A program made the translations under genes and the position numbers. This document shows, one piece after another, positions 24,101 through 31,207 of a DNA stretch of 32,931 nt; the first letter of the stretch is position 1, and each line of letters opens with the position of its first letter. A model generated the notes under the pieces. The model was not told where the DNA came from, ran no database searches, and saw nothing but the letters and a program-made list of their open reading frames with translations. This stretch comes from Limosilactobacillus pulli (lineage in GTDB: Bacteria; Bacillota; Bacilli; Lactobacillales; Lactobacillaceae), in assembly GCF_947381555.1 (NCBI RefSeq), contig NZ_CANCWQ010000017.1, positions 1-32,931 on the forward strand. Reading direction: 5' to 3'.

Positions 24101-24136
24101 TAAGGAGAAGAGCTGAATGGCTTTTCTCTTTTTTTA
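24101..24136 (+). terminator. Intrinsic terminator after the GlcU-like gene
   Basis: GGAGAAGAGC pairs with GCTTTTCTC around a short loop and a T run follows. Confidence 0.7.
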
Positions 24137-24181
24137 TTTGACGAATGGTTTATAATTTGGCTTAAAACGGTTAAACTAAAG

Positions 24182-24202
24182 ATAGTTTAAAATCTATACT
24201 AA
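24182..24202 (+). promoter_or_regulatory. Candidate XylR operator before xylR
   Basis: ATAGTT (24182-24187), 9-bp spacer, TACTAA (24197-24202). It matches the TTAGTT-N9-AACTAA pattern of the xylA and porter operators with two mismatches. It overlaps a separate perfect dyad, TTAAACTA-N4-TAGTTTAA at 24171-24190. TATAAT at 24151-24156 may be the -10. Autoregulation is inferred. Confidence 0.5.
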
Positions 24203-24219
24203 CTAAAAGAGGTGGCCAC

Positions 24220-25392
24220 ATGAAAAATGACAGTCGTAGTCTGGTGCGGGTGACTAATCGGCAGCTGGTTTTACAGCAGCTGTTTAATCATCCTACGACG
24301 ACACGAGTTGATATTTCTCGTGAGCTGGATATCAACAAATCAACCGTATCAGCAATCTATAACGAATTAAATGATGAAGGCTTTATTGAAGAACTGGGGC
24401 AGGGGGAATCGACCAATCGTGGGGGTCGCAAGCCTAATCTGGTCTGCCTGGATAAACGATATGGCTTTGTGGCCAGCTTTGAAGTTGGAACCAATCATCT
24501 GCGGATCATGTTTAACTACATAAATGGCGAGGTAATCAGCTATGAAGCGGTAATGCTCAACAATCGCGACATGCTGACCATCATGCAGCTGATGAAGGAT
24601 CGACTGCAGAAAATGGAACAAAACAACGATACGCGTCATGGGTTATTGGCAATCGGCTTTTCAGTGCATGGGATCGTTGATGACAATCAAATCGTTGATG
24701 CACCGTTTATGAATACGAACGGGATTGATCTGGCAGCCTATTTTGAAAATGAGTTCAATGTCCCCACGATCTTGGAAAATGAAGCCAACCTGGCGGCGAT
24801 TTTTGAGCGCGATTTTGGCGATCGAGAAAACTATCGTGACTTGTTGACGATCAGTATTCATAAAGGGATTGGTGCCGGCATCATTGCCAACCATCAACTG
24901 TATCGAGGGTTTCATGGTCGGGCTGGTGAAATCGGTCGGAGCCTGGTGGTGGGCCAAAATGGTGAGCTGGTCAAGGTTGAGGATCTTTGTTCGGAAGAAG
25001 CCATCTTAAACCGCATTGCCAAAGAAAAGGGGCTGGCGGAACTGACGCCAATGCAGCTGTATGAACTGTATCGGCAGCATGACGAGGCGACCGAAAAAGT
25101 TGTTGCTCAGGCCATGCAGCAGCTGCAAAAGACTGCCCATAATGCAGTCGTTGGCTATGGCCCTCAGGCAGTATACTTTGATTCGCCATTGTTTGACGAG
25201 ATTCCAGAACTGTATCAACAGCTTCGCGACTGGCTGCAGGTACATCATGTTGATATTCCGATTCGGATGATCAAGGGGTCTGAAATGGCCTCGCTTTTGG
25301 GTGCCAGCTCGATTGCCATTCATCGTTTCTTGAAGATGGATCAATATTCGCTGACGTTAAAGTGGCCTAAGTCAGTTTCAAATATCAAATAA
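24220..25392 (+). CDS. xylR: ROK-family repressor, XylR-like
   Basis: A 390-residue regulator. An N-terminal winged HTH (~8-70) with TTRVDISRELDINKSTVSAI is followed by a ROK sugar-kinase-like domain (~80-370) with GIGAGIIANHQLYRGFHG and RAGEIG. The family's zinc site (C-x-C-G-x-x-G-C) is missing: the region reads VEDLCSEEA. Xylose-responsive repressors of this type release the DNA when xylose binds. It lies about 4 kb from the xylose genes, but the same operator pattern occurs at those promoters, which supports the assignment. SD AGAGGTGG fits the start. Another sugar ligand remains possible. Confidence 0.75.
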   Translation: MKNDSRSLVRVTNRQLVLQQLFNHPTTTRVDISRELDINKSTVSAIYNELNDEGFIEELGQGESTNRGGRKPNLVCLDKRYGFVASFEVGTNHLRIMFNYINGEVISYEAVMLNNRDMLTIMQLMKDRLQKMEQNNDTRHGLLAIGFSVHGIVDDNQIVDAPFMNTNGIDLAAYFENEFNVPTILENEANLAAIFERDFGDRENYRDLLTISIHKGIGAGIIANHQLYRGFHGRAGEIGRSLVVGQNGELVKVEDLCSEEAILNRIAKEKGLAELTPMQLYELYRQHDEATEKVVAQAMQQLQKTAHNAVVGYGPQAVYFDSPLFDEIPELYQQLRDWLQVHHVDIPIRMIKGSEMASLLGASSIAIHRFLKMDQYSLTLKWPKSVSNIK

Positions 25393-25442
25393 GTAAGGCT
25401 CATCTAATGGGACGGGCTTTTTAGATAAGAAATGCAGCGCAC

Positions 25443-25481
25443 AAAAAATCGCCAACTCCTAAAATGGAGCTGACGATTTTT
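25443..25481. terminator. Bidirectional terminator between xylR and aroB
   Basis: AAAAATCGCCAACTCC pairs with GGAGCTGACGATTTTT with two mismatches, with A and T tracts on both sides; genes converge here. Confidence 0.85.
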
Positions 25482-25484
25482 ATG

Positions 25485-26555
25485 TTAGCTAGGCAGCTGT
25501 AGGGTTGCGGCAATCTGGTTGGTGGGAACCTTTAAGATGGTGGGTACGCCAATTTCTTTAACATAAACCAGATTCAAATAGCCGTTGTGGTTTTTCTTAT
25601 CGTGTTTGATCAGTTCTAAAACCCGATTAGAAGCAAGCCATGGTGACGTAATTGGCAAACCGACCGCTGTCAGTCTGGCTGTGATTTTTTGTGTAGTACC
25701 GGGTGCGGTTTTACCAGCCGCTTCAAAAGCACGACAGATGGCAACCGTACCAATGCTGATCGCTTCACCATGGCGCAATTCACCGGCAGATAGGGCCTCA
25801 ATAGCATGGCCAATGGTATGACCAAAATTAAGCAGCTGGCGTTGGCTGCTTTCTTTTTCATCTGCCATGACAATGTCGGCTTTAAACTGAATGGAGAATT
25901 TACTCAGTTCCAAAGCATGTTTCAAGATAGCGGCAGGCGAATCGATCTGCTCAATTAGACGCCAAAAACCGTTGCCAACCATTGCCGCGGCTTTGACGAT
26001 TTCACCATATCCTTCTACCAGATCACGGATAGGCAAGGTTGTTAAGGTTTGCGGATCAATCAATACCAGATCAGGTTCATAAAAGGCACCGATAATATTT
26101 TTGGTTGTTCCTAGATCAACAGCAGTTTTACCACCAACCGAACTGTCAACTTGAGCCAGTAACGATGTCGGAATTTGAATCAATGAGATTCCGCGCATGT
26201 AGGTAGCCGCCAAAAAACCAACCAGATCGCCCGTGACGCCGCCGCCAAGAGCAATGACCGCATCATCGCGATTGAAATTGGCTTTTGCCAGTTTTTCGCT
26301 GAGTCGCTGGAGCTGGGCTAATGATTTCGAGGCTTCACCAGCCGGGAAGTCATAACAATGGACTTCAAAGCCTTGATTAGTCAGCTGGGCAGCCAAATCT
26401 TTTTGATAAAGCGGAGCCACGTTGTCATCACTGATCAGGGCAATCTTACGCGGTGACCAGATTTGAGCAATCCGTTCACCAGCTGTTTTCAACAAGCCAG
26501 GTTCAATTAAAACGTCATATTGATGACTGACCAGCGCGACTGAAATTTTTTCCAT
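25485..26555 (-). CDS. aroB: 3-Dehydroquinate synthase
   Basis: A 356-residue enzyme of the second shikimate-pathway step, making dehydroquinate from DAHP with NAD and a divalent metal. Seen: the NAD-binding GGGVTGD, VDSSVGGKTAVD, KNIIGAF, EGYGEIVKAA (metal-ligand Glu) and NFGHTIGHAIE (metal-ligand His). Length is normal. It begins 15 bp after the DAHP synthase stop with SD AAGGGA, so the two form an operon under one leader. The rest of the shikimate pathway is not in this window. Confidence 0.95.
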   Translation of the reverse strand: MEKISVALVSHQYDVLIEPGLLKTAGERIAQIWSPRKIALISDDNVAPLYQKDLAAQLTNQGFEVHCYDFPAGEASKSLAQLQRLSEKLAKANFNRDDAVIALGGGVTGDLVGFLAATYMRGISLIQIPTSLLAQVDSSVGGKTAVDLGTTKNIIGAFYEPDLVLIDPQTLTTLPIRDLVEGYGEIVKAAAMVGNGFWRLIEQIDSPAAILKHALELSKFSIQFKADIVMADEKESSQRQLLNFGHTIGHAIEALSAGELRHGEAISIGTVAICRAFEAAGKTAPGTTQKITARLTAVGLPITSPWLASNRVLELIKHDKKNHNGYLNLVYVKEIGVPTILKVPTNQIAATLQLPS

Positions 26556-26570
26556 TGGGATTCCCTTCTT

Positions 26571-27566
26571 TTACTTGGTTGACTGTAAAGCTTGATGTAC
26601 CGTATTAGCCTTGGTTACCATTTCGTTAAATTCATTAGGACGTAATGCCTGAGCACCGTCGGAAAAGGCATGGGCCGGATCGTCATGAATCTCAACGATC
26701 AAGCCATCTGCACCGGCTGCTACCCCGGCCAAAGCCAATGGCGTTACAAACTCAGTATGACCAGCGGCATGGCTTGGATCGGCAATGACTGGGTAGTGAG
26801 TCAGTTTGTGCAAGACCGGAATGGCGCCAACATCAAAGGTATTGCGCGTGTATTTATTATCAAACGTTCGAATCCCACGCTCAACGATCATAATTTGATG
26901 GTTGCCACCAGCGGCAATGTATTCCGTAGCGTTCAAAACGTCATCAACCGTTGCTGACATGCCGCGCTTTAGCATGACTGGTGTGCGGGTTTTTCCAACT
27001 GCTTTTAACAGCGAGAAGTTCTGCATGTTGCGCGCCCCGATCTGAAAAATATCGGTGTATTTTTCGACCAATGGTACCTGTTCAACATCCATAACCTCGG
27101 TTACGACATCTAATGCCAGCTGATCAGCGGCTTTTCTTAAGGCGATCAGTCCTGCTTTGCCTAATCCCTGGAATGAGTATGGTGAGGTGCGAGGCTTGAA
27201 GGCACCACCACGCAGAACGGTTGCGCCAGCGTTTTTAGCGACTTTTGCCATTTTTAAGACATGTTCGGCTGATTCAACTGAGCAGGGACCGGCCATCAAG
27301 GTAAAATTATCGCCGCCAATCGTTGAATGAGGCGTTTTAATAATGGTGTCTTCAGGATGAAACAGGCGTGACGCTTGAACGGCTGCTGGAACCTTGGTAA
27401 TGATTTCTTCAGCTACGGCTTGTTCAGTGGGAGTCAGGTCGTCTGGTGTAATATTTTGAATGGCAATTCGATTATTATGAACGAAGATATCATGATCACT
27501 GCCAAAATGCTGCTTTAATGCTTCAATTGTTGGGGCTGCTTGTTCAGCTTTTAATACGATAATCAT
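26571..27566 (-). CDS. aroF: DAHP synthase (3-deoxy-7-phosphoheptulonate synthase, type I-beta)
   Basis: A 331-residue enzyme that joins PEP and erythrose-4-phosphate, the first shikimate step. An N-terminal ~80-residue ferredoxin-like domain (MIIVLKAEQA...) precedes the TIM barrel, as in the Thermotoga-like I-beta group where it serves feedback control. Seen: LMAGPCSVES, RGGAFKPRTSPYSFQG and the metal-site region near PVIADPSHAAGH. There is no fused chorismate mutase. The start is ATG 27566, preceded by AAGGAG; an in-frame GTG at 27575 lies in that SD. A Tyr-coding leader and a terminator precede it. It is co-transcribed with aroB. Confidence 0.95.
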   Translation of the reverse strand: MIIVLKAEQAAPTIEALKQHFGSDHDIFVHNNRIAIQNITPDDLTPTEQAVAEEIITKVPAAVQASRLFHPEDTIIKTPHSTIGGDNFTLMAGPCSVESAEHVLKMAKVAKNAGATVLRGGAFKPRTSPYSFQGLGKAGLIALRKAADQLALDVVTEVMDVEQVPLVEKYTDIFQIGARNMQNFSLLKAVGKTRTPVMLKRGMSATVDDVLNATEYIAAGGNHQIMIVERGIRTFDNKYTRNTFDVGAIPVLHKLTHYPVIADPSHAAGHTEFVTPLALAGVAAGADGLIVEIHDDPAHAFSDGAQALRPNEFNEMVTKANTVHQALQSTK

Positions 27567-27590
27567 AAAAAACACTCCTTATCCGTTAAT

Positions 27591-27627
27591 ACAAAAACCC
27601 TCACGATGTTAAACCACCGTGAGGGTT
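27591..27627 (-). terminator. Intrinsic terminator in the aroF leader
   Basis: On the minus strand AACCCTCACG pairs perfectly with CGTGAGGGTT (27618-27627 with 27596-27605), followed by a T run. It lies between the leader ORF and aroF, about 25 nt before the aroF start, so it must be read through for aroF expression. Confidence 0.9.
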
Positions 27628-27646
27628 CGTGATCAGCAGCGATGCT

Positions 27647-27786
27647 GGTTGGAGCGCGACCGACTACACAGTGCCTTAACAAAAGATCTGCCATGCAGTC
27701 GGTAATTACAAACTATTATCAATCGCATAGACCGTTAGCCCAGCGCCAACCGTCTATGCGTGCCAGCGCTAGCGTGATTGATAATA
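27647..27786 (-). promoter_or_regulatory. Alternative-pairing region of the aroF attenuator
   Basis: The arm 27776-27786, inside the leader ORF, pairs perfectly over 11 bp with 27714-27724, and the enclosed 9-bp stem 27724-27732/27752-27760 extends it. Two of the three Tyr codons, and part of the third, lie in that 5' arm. Downstream, ACCGACT and AGTCGGT form another stem (27656-27706). A competing pairing is GGTTGG (27647-27652 on the plus strand) with CCAACC (27746-27751). A full antiterminator is not resolved by eye. Confidence 0.65.
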
Positions 27787-27816
27787 ATAGCTAAATCGTA
27801 CGTTTGTAATTTTCAT
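27769..27816 (-). CDS. Tyr-rich leader peptide MKITNVRFSYYYQSR
   Basis: A 15-codon ORF with an excellent SD (AAAGGAG at 27824-27830) in the leader of aroF. It has three consecutive TAT (Tyr) codons at positions 10-12 and one Phe codon at 8, a very unlikely chance pattern in front of the first aromatic-pathway gene. The Tyr codons overlap the 5' arm of the following RNA stem. A ribosome stalled there for lack of Tyr-tRNA would open the stem and change the downstream fold, as in Trp or Phe attenuation in enterobacteria. The product itself probably has no role. Confidence 0.8.
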   Translation of the reverse strand: MKITNVRFSYYYQSR

Positions 27817-27859
27817 AATGCTGCTCCTTTAGTGCTTTTAATTTCAAAAGGTTGGATTG

Positions 27860-27888
27860 AGTATACATTATGAGAAGTTCTAAGTCAA
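27860..27888 (-). promoter_or_regulatory. Promoter of the aroF-aroB operon
   Basis: On the minus strand TTGACT (27883-27888), exact 17-bp spacer, TATACT (27860-27865). Transcription would start near 27853, giving a leader of about 285 nt before aroF. Confidence 0.85.
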
Positions 27889-27916
27889 CTCTAATTTTAA
27901 TTTAATTTATGATTAA

Positions 27917-27951
27917 TAAAAAAGCCTGGCAGCGAGGACTGTCAGGCCATT
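27917..27951 (-). terminator. Intrinsic terminator after the xylose porter gene
   Basis: On the minus strand GGCCTGACAG pairs with CTGCCAGGCT, followed by TTTTTT. Confidence 0.85.
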
Positions 27952-28042
27952 TACTTACTATCGATATTGAGAGGGTTAGGATTCAGCAAGTAAGATCGGA
28001 TTTAAATTTAAGATTTGAGTGGGATTTTGAATAATGACTGGA

Positions 28043-29395
28043 TTAGTTCTTGGAACCAGCGTGGTCACGCAGCGTCTGTTCGATGTCTTCCAGTGACTTG
28101 CCGCGGGTTTCGAAGACCTTGGTATGAACGAACCAGATACCAAAGAAGCAGAGGACGCCATAGCCGATAAACAGACTACCCGTACCAAAGAAGTCCAGCA
28201 GGGTTGGGAACGTCAACGAAACGATCAGGTTGGCAGTCCAGTTGACCACGGAACCAAATGAGTTCCCAAGACCACGAATGTTAAGTGGGAACATTTCACC
28301 AAACATAACCCACATAACTGGACCCCAAGTACCTGAGAAGAAGGCAATGTAAATGGTCATGGCAAGAACACAGATAACCGCAGCTGCTTTTGAACCGCCG
28401 GAGAATTTCATCCCAGCACTCATGACAAACAGTGAGATTCCCATGCCAAGACCACCATAGATCAGCATCTTTTTCCGATCAACCTTATCCATGATTGAGA
28501 GGGCAAATGCCGTGACGATGACGTTAAAGGTACCAATCCCAATGTGAGCCAGCAGCGCAGCGTTAACACCGAAACCAACGTCAGTAAAGATAGTTGGGGC
28601 ATAGTAAAGCACCGTGTTGCAGCCCATGACTTGCTGGAAGACAGCCAGACCGATTGCCGCAACTAAAGCTGGACGCACCATTGGGCCAAACAGTTCCTTT
28701 AAGCCACCATTCTTCATGTGAACTTGTTGTTCGATTTGAGACATGTCCTTATCAACGATGCCTTTATCATTGTGGTTCATGTTCATCAAAATGGTTCGTG
28801 CATCGTTTTCACGACCAATCTTAACCAGATAACGAGGGGATTCTGGTAGGTAAAGGGCACCGAAGAACATAATGGCAGCAGGAATAGCTGCAAAGCCAAG
28901 CATCCAACGCCAACCAGTGTACATGTTTTCAAATGACCAGTTTGTGATGTAGGCAACCAGAATACCAGTCATAACCATCAATTGGAACATACTGGAAACC
29001 ATGCCCCGCTTGTCGGCTGGAGAAAGTTCGGCCAGGTAGGTTGGTACCATTGAAGATGAGGCACCAACGGCCAGCCCTAAGACAATCCGGAAGCAAAGCA
29101 ATGACCAAAAGCCTTGTGAGAATCCGGAACCAAGCGCACCGACAAAGAAGATAATCGATGACAATAATAGTAATTTGCGACGACCATACTTGTCAGAAGA
29201 TGGTCCGATAAACAATGAACCTAAGATGGCACCCAGCAGTACCGCGGAAACGATCCAGCCTTGTTCCCAAGTTCCCAGATGCATCTGTTTTTGAATAAAC
29301 AGAATAGCCCCAGAAATAACACCGGTATCGTAACCGAAGAGCAAACCGCCGAGGGCCCCGAAAAAGTAGATAAAGCCCGCAGATACTTTGCGCAT
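28043..29395 (-). CDS. Sugar:H+ symporter, MFS sugar-porter family (xylose-type)
   Basis: A 450-residue 12-helix porter of the AraE/XylE/GalP family. Family signatures are GYDTGVISGA, DKYGRRK, PESPRYL, QQVMGCNTVLYYAP and, near the end, FETRGKSLED in place of the usual PETKG. Sugar-binding QQ and N of helix 7 are kept. It is divergent from xylA and shares the same operator type, so xylose is the likely substrate; arabinose cannot be excluded. Its promoter contains a cre-like site. The SD (AAGGAG) is a little far from the ATG at 29395, but the protein starts as the family does. Confidence 0.88.
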   Translation of the reverse strand: MRKVSAGFIYFFGALGGLLFGYDTGVISGAILFIQKQMHLGTWEQGWIVSAVLLGAILGSLFIGPSSDKYGRRKLLLLSSIIFFVGALGSGFSQGFWSLLCFRIVLGLAVGASSSMVPTYLAELSPADKRGMVSSMFQLMVMTGILVAYITNWSFENMYTGWRWMLGFAAIPAAIMFFGALYLPESPRYLVKIGRENDARTILMNMNHNDKGIVDKDMSQIEQQVHMKNGGLKELFGPMVRPALVAAIGLAVFQQVMGCNTVLYYAPTIFTDVGFGVNAALLAHIGIGTFNVIVTAFALSIMDKVDRKKMLIYGGLGMGISLFVMSAGMKFSGGSKAAAVICVLAMTIYIAFFSGTWGPVMWVMFGEMFPLNIRGLGNSFGSVVNWTANLIVSLTFPTLLDFFGTGSLFIGYGVLCFFGIWFVHTKVFETRGKSLEDIEQTLRDHAGSKN

Positions 29396-29439
29396 GATTA
29401 CTACAACTCCTTAACTATAAAAACACTCCTATTGCTTAG

Positions 29440-29460
29440 TTAGTTAAAAATTAAAACTAA
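29440..29460 (-). promoter_or_regulatory. XylR operator of the porter gene
   Basis: TTAGTT (29440-29445), 9-bp spacer, AACTAA (29455-29460); with the flanking bases the half-sites extend to a 7-bp perfect dyad. It lies 11 bp downstream of the -10 box, a position that would block transcription. Confidence 0.75.
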
Positions 29461-29471
29461 CTTACGAGATT

Positions 29472-29500
29472 AATATAACCGCTTTCAATCCAAAAATCAA
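29472..29500 (-). promoter_or_regulatory. Promoter of the porter gene with a cre-like site
   Basis: On the minus strand TTGATT (29495-29500), 17-bp spacer, TATATT (29472-29477). The spacer contains TTGAAAGCGGTT (29477-29488), cre-like with about one mismatch, so CcpA control is plausible. Confidence 0.65.
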
Positions 29501-29690
29501 GATGTTTAGTAAAAAAATACCAGAAAAACCAATTAAGGCAAAATCGGCGGCCTGCTTAGTGCTATTTTCGATGAAACCTAGCTAAAAAGCGGTTGTGAGA
29601 GAGCATTTTTCTCTACTATTTTGTAAGCGAAGAATCGAATTACGCACCAAATTGAAAATGCAAAAATTTCAATTTTTTTGCTAGAAAGGG

Positions 29691-29719
29691 TTTACAAAAA
29701 TAGCTTAATGGTCTATATT
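29691..29719 (+). promoter_or_regulatory. Promoter of xylA-xylB
   Basis: TTTACA (29691-29696), exact 17-bp spacer, TATATT (29714-29719). Confidence 0.75.
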
Positions 29720-29731
29720 AAAAACCGTAAG

Positions 29732-29752
29732 TTAGTTGTTTATTTAAACTAA
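29732..29752 (+). promoter_or_regulatory. XylR operator of xylA
   Basis: TTAGTT (29732-29737), 9-bp spacer, AACTAA (29747-29752), 12 bp downstream of the -10 box. It has the same half-sites, spacing and position as the operator of the porter gene. Confidence 0.8.
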
Positions 29753-29774
29753 TAAATTTCAGGAGGCCCATATT

Positions 29775-31124
29775 ATGAGTGATTTATGGCAAGGTATTGA
29801 CAAAGTTAAGTATGAAGGTCCACACAAAGGCTTGAACTCACGCCTGGCATTCCAATACTACAACCCAGAAGAAGTTATCCTGGGCAAGAAGATGAAGGAT
29901 TGGCTGCGGTTCTCAGTTGCTTACTGGCACACGTTTGACCAACGCCTGGTTGACCCATTTGGTGATGGTACGGCCGTTCGTCCATACGACAAGTACACTG
30001 ACCCAATGGACAACGCTTTGGCAAAGGTTGACTACGCCTTTGAATTCTACAACAAGCTTGGCGTTGACTACTTCTGCTTCCACGACCGCGACCTGGCTCC
30101 AGAAGGCGACACCCTGCGTGAAACCAACAAGAACCTGGACAAGATCGTTGACAAGATTGTTGAGTACCAAAAGACGACTGGCATGAAGGTTCTGTGGAAC
30201 ACGTCCAACCTGTTCACGAACCCTCGTTTCTTGGCTGGTGCCGGTACTGCTCCATCTGCTAAGATCTACGCTTATGCTTGTGCTCAACTGAAGCACAGTC
30301 TGGAAGTTGGTAAGCGGGTTGGCGCTGAGAACTACGTCTTCTGGGGTGGCCGTGAAGGTTACGAATCACTCTGGAACACTGAAATGAAGCGTGAACAATC
30401 GCACATTGCCAAGTTCTTCCACATGGCTAAGGACTACGCAAACGAAATCGGCTTTGATGCTCAAATGCTGCTGGAACCTAAGCCAAAGGAACCAACTACG
30501 CACCAATACGACTTCGACGCTGCTACGACGCTGAACTTTATGAAGGAATACGGCCTGGACAAGGACTTCAAGCTGAACCTGGAAGGCAACCACGCTAACC
30601 TGGCTGGTCACACTTACCAACACGAAATTCGCGTTGCACGTGAAGCCGGCATGTTGGGTTCACTGGACGCCAACCAAGGTGACAAGCTGATCGGTTGGGA
30701 CATCGACGAATTCCCATCCAATCTGTACGAAACAACGGCTGCAATGTACGAAGTCGTTGAAGAAGGTCAAATTGGCCCTCACGGTGGTCTGAACTTCGAC
30801 GCCAAGCCACGTCGTACTTCTTGGAAGCCAGAAGATCTGTTCTACAGCCACATTGTTGGTATGGACACGTTTGCTGCCGGCCTGCGCGTTGCCGCTGCCC
30901 TAAAGGAAGACGGCTACCTGGACAAGGTACTCAAGGATCGTTACGCATCATGGGACGAAGGTCTGGGCAAGTCCATCGAAGAAGGCAAGGAAGACTTCAA
31001 GTCTATCGAACCAACCGTTCTGGACACGCCACAAAGCGAACTGCGTGCAGCTACGCAATCTGACCACCTTGAACAGGTTAAGGACACGATCAACCACTTC
31101 ATGATCGAAACGCTGGCTAAATAA
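29775..31124 (+). CDS. xylA: Xylose isomerase
   Basis: A 449-residue enzyme converting D-xylose to D-xylulose in the cytoplasm; long (class II) type. Active-site H103 and D106 are in CFHDRD. Metal-binding residues are in LLEPKPKEPT, NLEGNHANLAGH and SLDANQGD. The SD is AGGAGG. Codon use is strongly biased to preferred codons (GAC, AAC, AAG, CTG, GTT) unlike xylB, which suggests very high expression when induced. xylB follows 83 bp later after a hairpin. The product is phosphorylated by XylB and enters the phosphoketolase pathway. Confidence 0.97.
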   Translation: MSDLWQGIDKVKYEGPHKGLNSRLAFQYYNPEEVILGKKMKDWLRFSVAYWHTFDQRLVDPFGDGTAVRPYDKYTDPMDNALAKVDYAFEFYNKLGVDYFCFHDRDLAPEGDTLRETNKNLDKIVDKIVEYQKTTGMKVLWNTSNLFTNPRFLAGAGTAPSAKIYAYACAQLKHSLEVGKRVGAENYVFWGGREGYESLWNTEMKREQSHIAKFFHMAKDYANEIGFDAQMLLEPKPKEPTTHQYDFDAATTLNFMKEYGLDKDFKLNLEGNHANLAGHTYQHEIRVAREAGMLGSLDANQGDKLIGWDIDEFPSNLYETTAAMYEVVEEGQIGPHGGLNFDAKPRRTSWKPEDLFYSHIVGMDTFAAGLRVAAALKEDGYLDKVLKDRYASWDEGLGKSIEEGKEDFKSIEPTVLDTPQSELRAATQSDHLEQVKDTINHFMIETLAK

Positions 31125-31151
31125 TCACTTGAAACTCTAACAATATAATAG

Positions 31152-31192
31152 AAAGGATTCGCATCGCCGCAGATGGCTGCGGATCCTTTTTT
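31152..31192 (+). terminator. Hairpin with T run between xylA and xylB
   Basis: AAAGGATTCGCA (31152-31163) pairs with TGCGGATCCTTT (31178-31189), one G-T pair, followed by TTT. It has full terminator form but sits in the xylAB spacer just before the xylB SD, so it may reduce xylB expression or protect the xylA mRNA end. Confidence 0.75.
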
Positions 31193-31207
31193 CTTGGAGG
31201 AAAGACT

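Larger units (their letters stand above)
29396..29774. promoter_or_regulatory. Divergent promoter region of the xylose genes
   Basis: It holds both promoters, two operators and a cre-like site, listed separately. The central part (about 29505-29685) shows no further gene and no clear motif apart from AT-rich tracts. Confidence 0.7.

Noticed and set aside
27596..27627. T-box riboswitch upstream of aroF (the terminator loop has GGTGGT)
   Set aside because: The T-box consensus AGGGTGGNACCGCG is not present, GGTGG lies in the loop rather than in the 5' arm, and no specifier-loop layout is visible. The leader ORF with three Tyr codons explains the region better.
29583..29597. Second cre site between the xylose porter and xylA (AAAAAGCGGTTGTG)
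   Set aside because: It needs at least two mismatches in conserved positions and does not overlap a promoter.
29913..30296. Minus-strand ORFs of 60-127 codons inside xylA
   Set aside because: The strong codon bias of xylA removes stop codons from other frames; no SD or family is visible.
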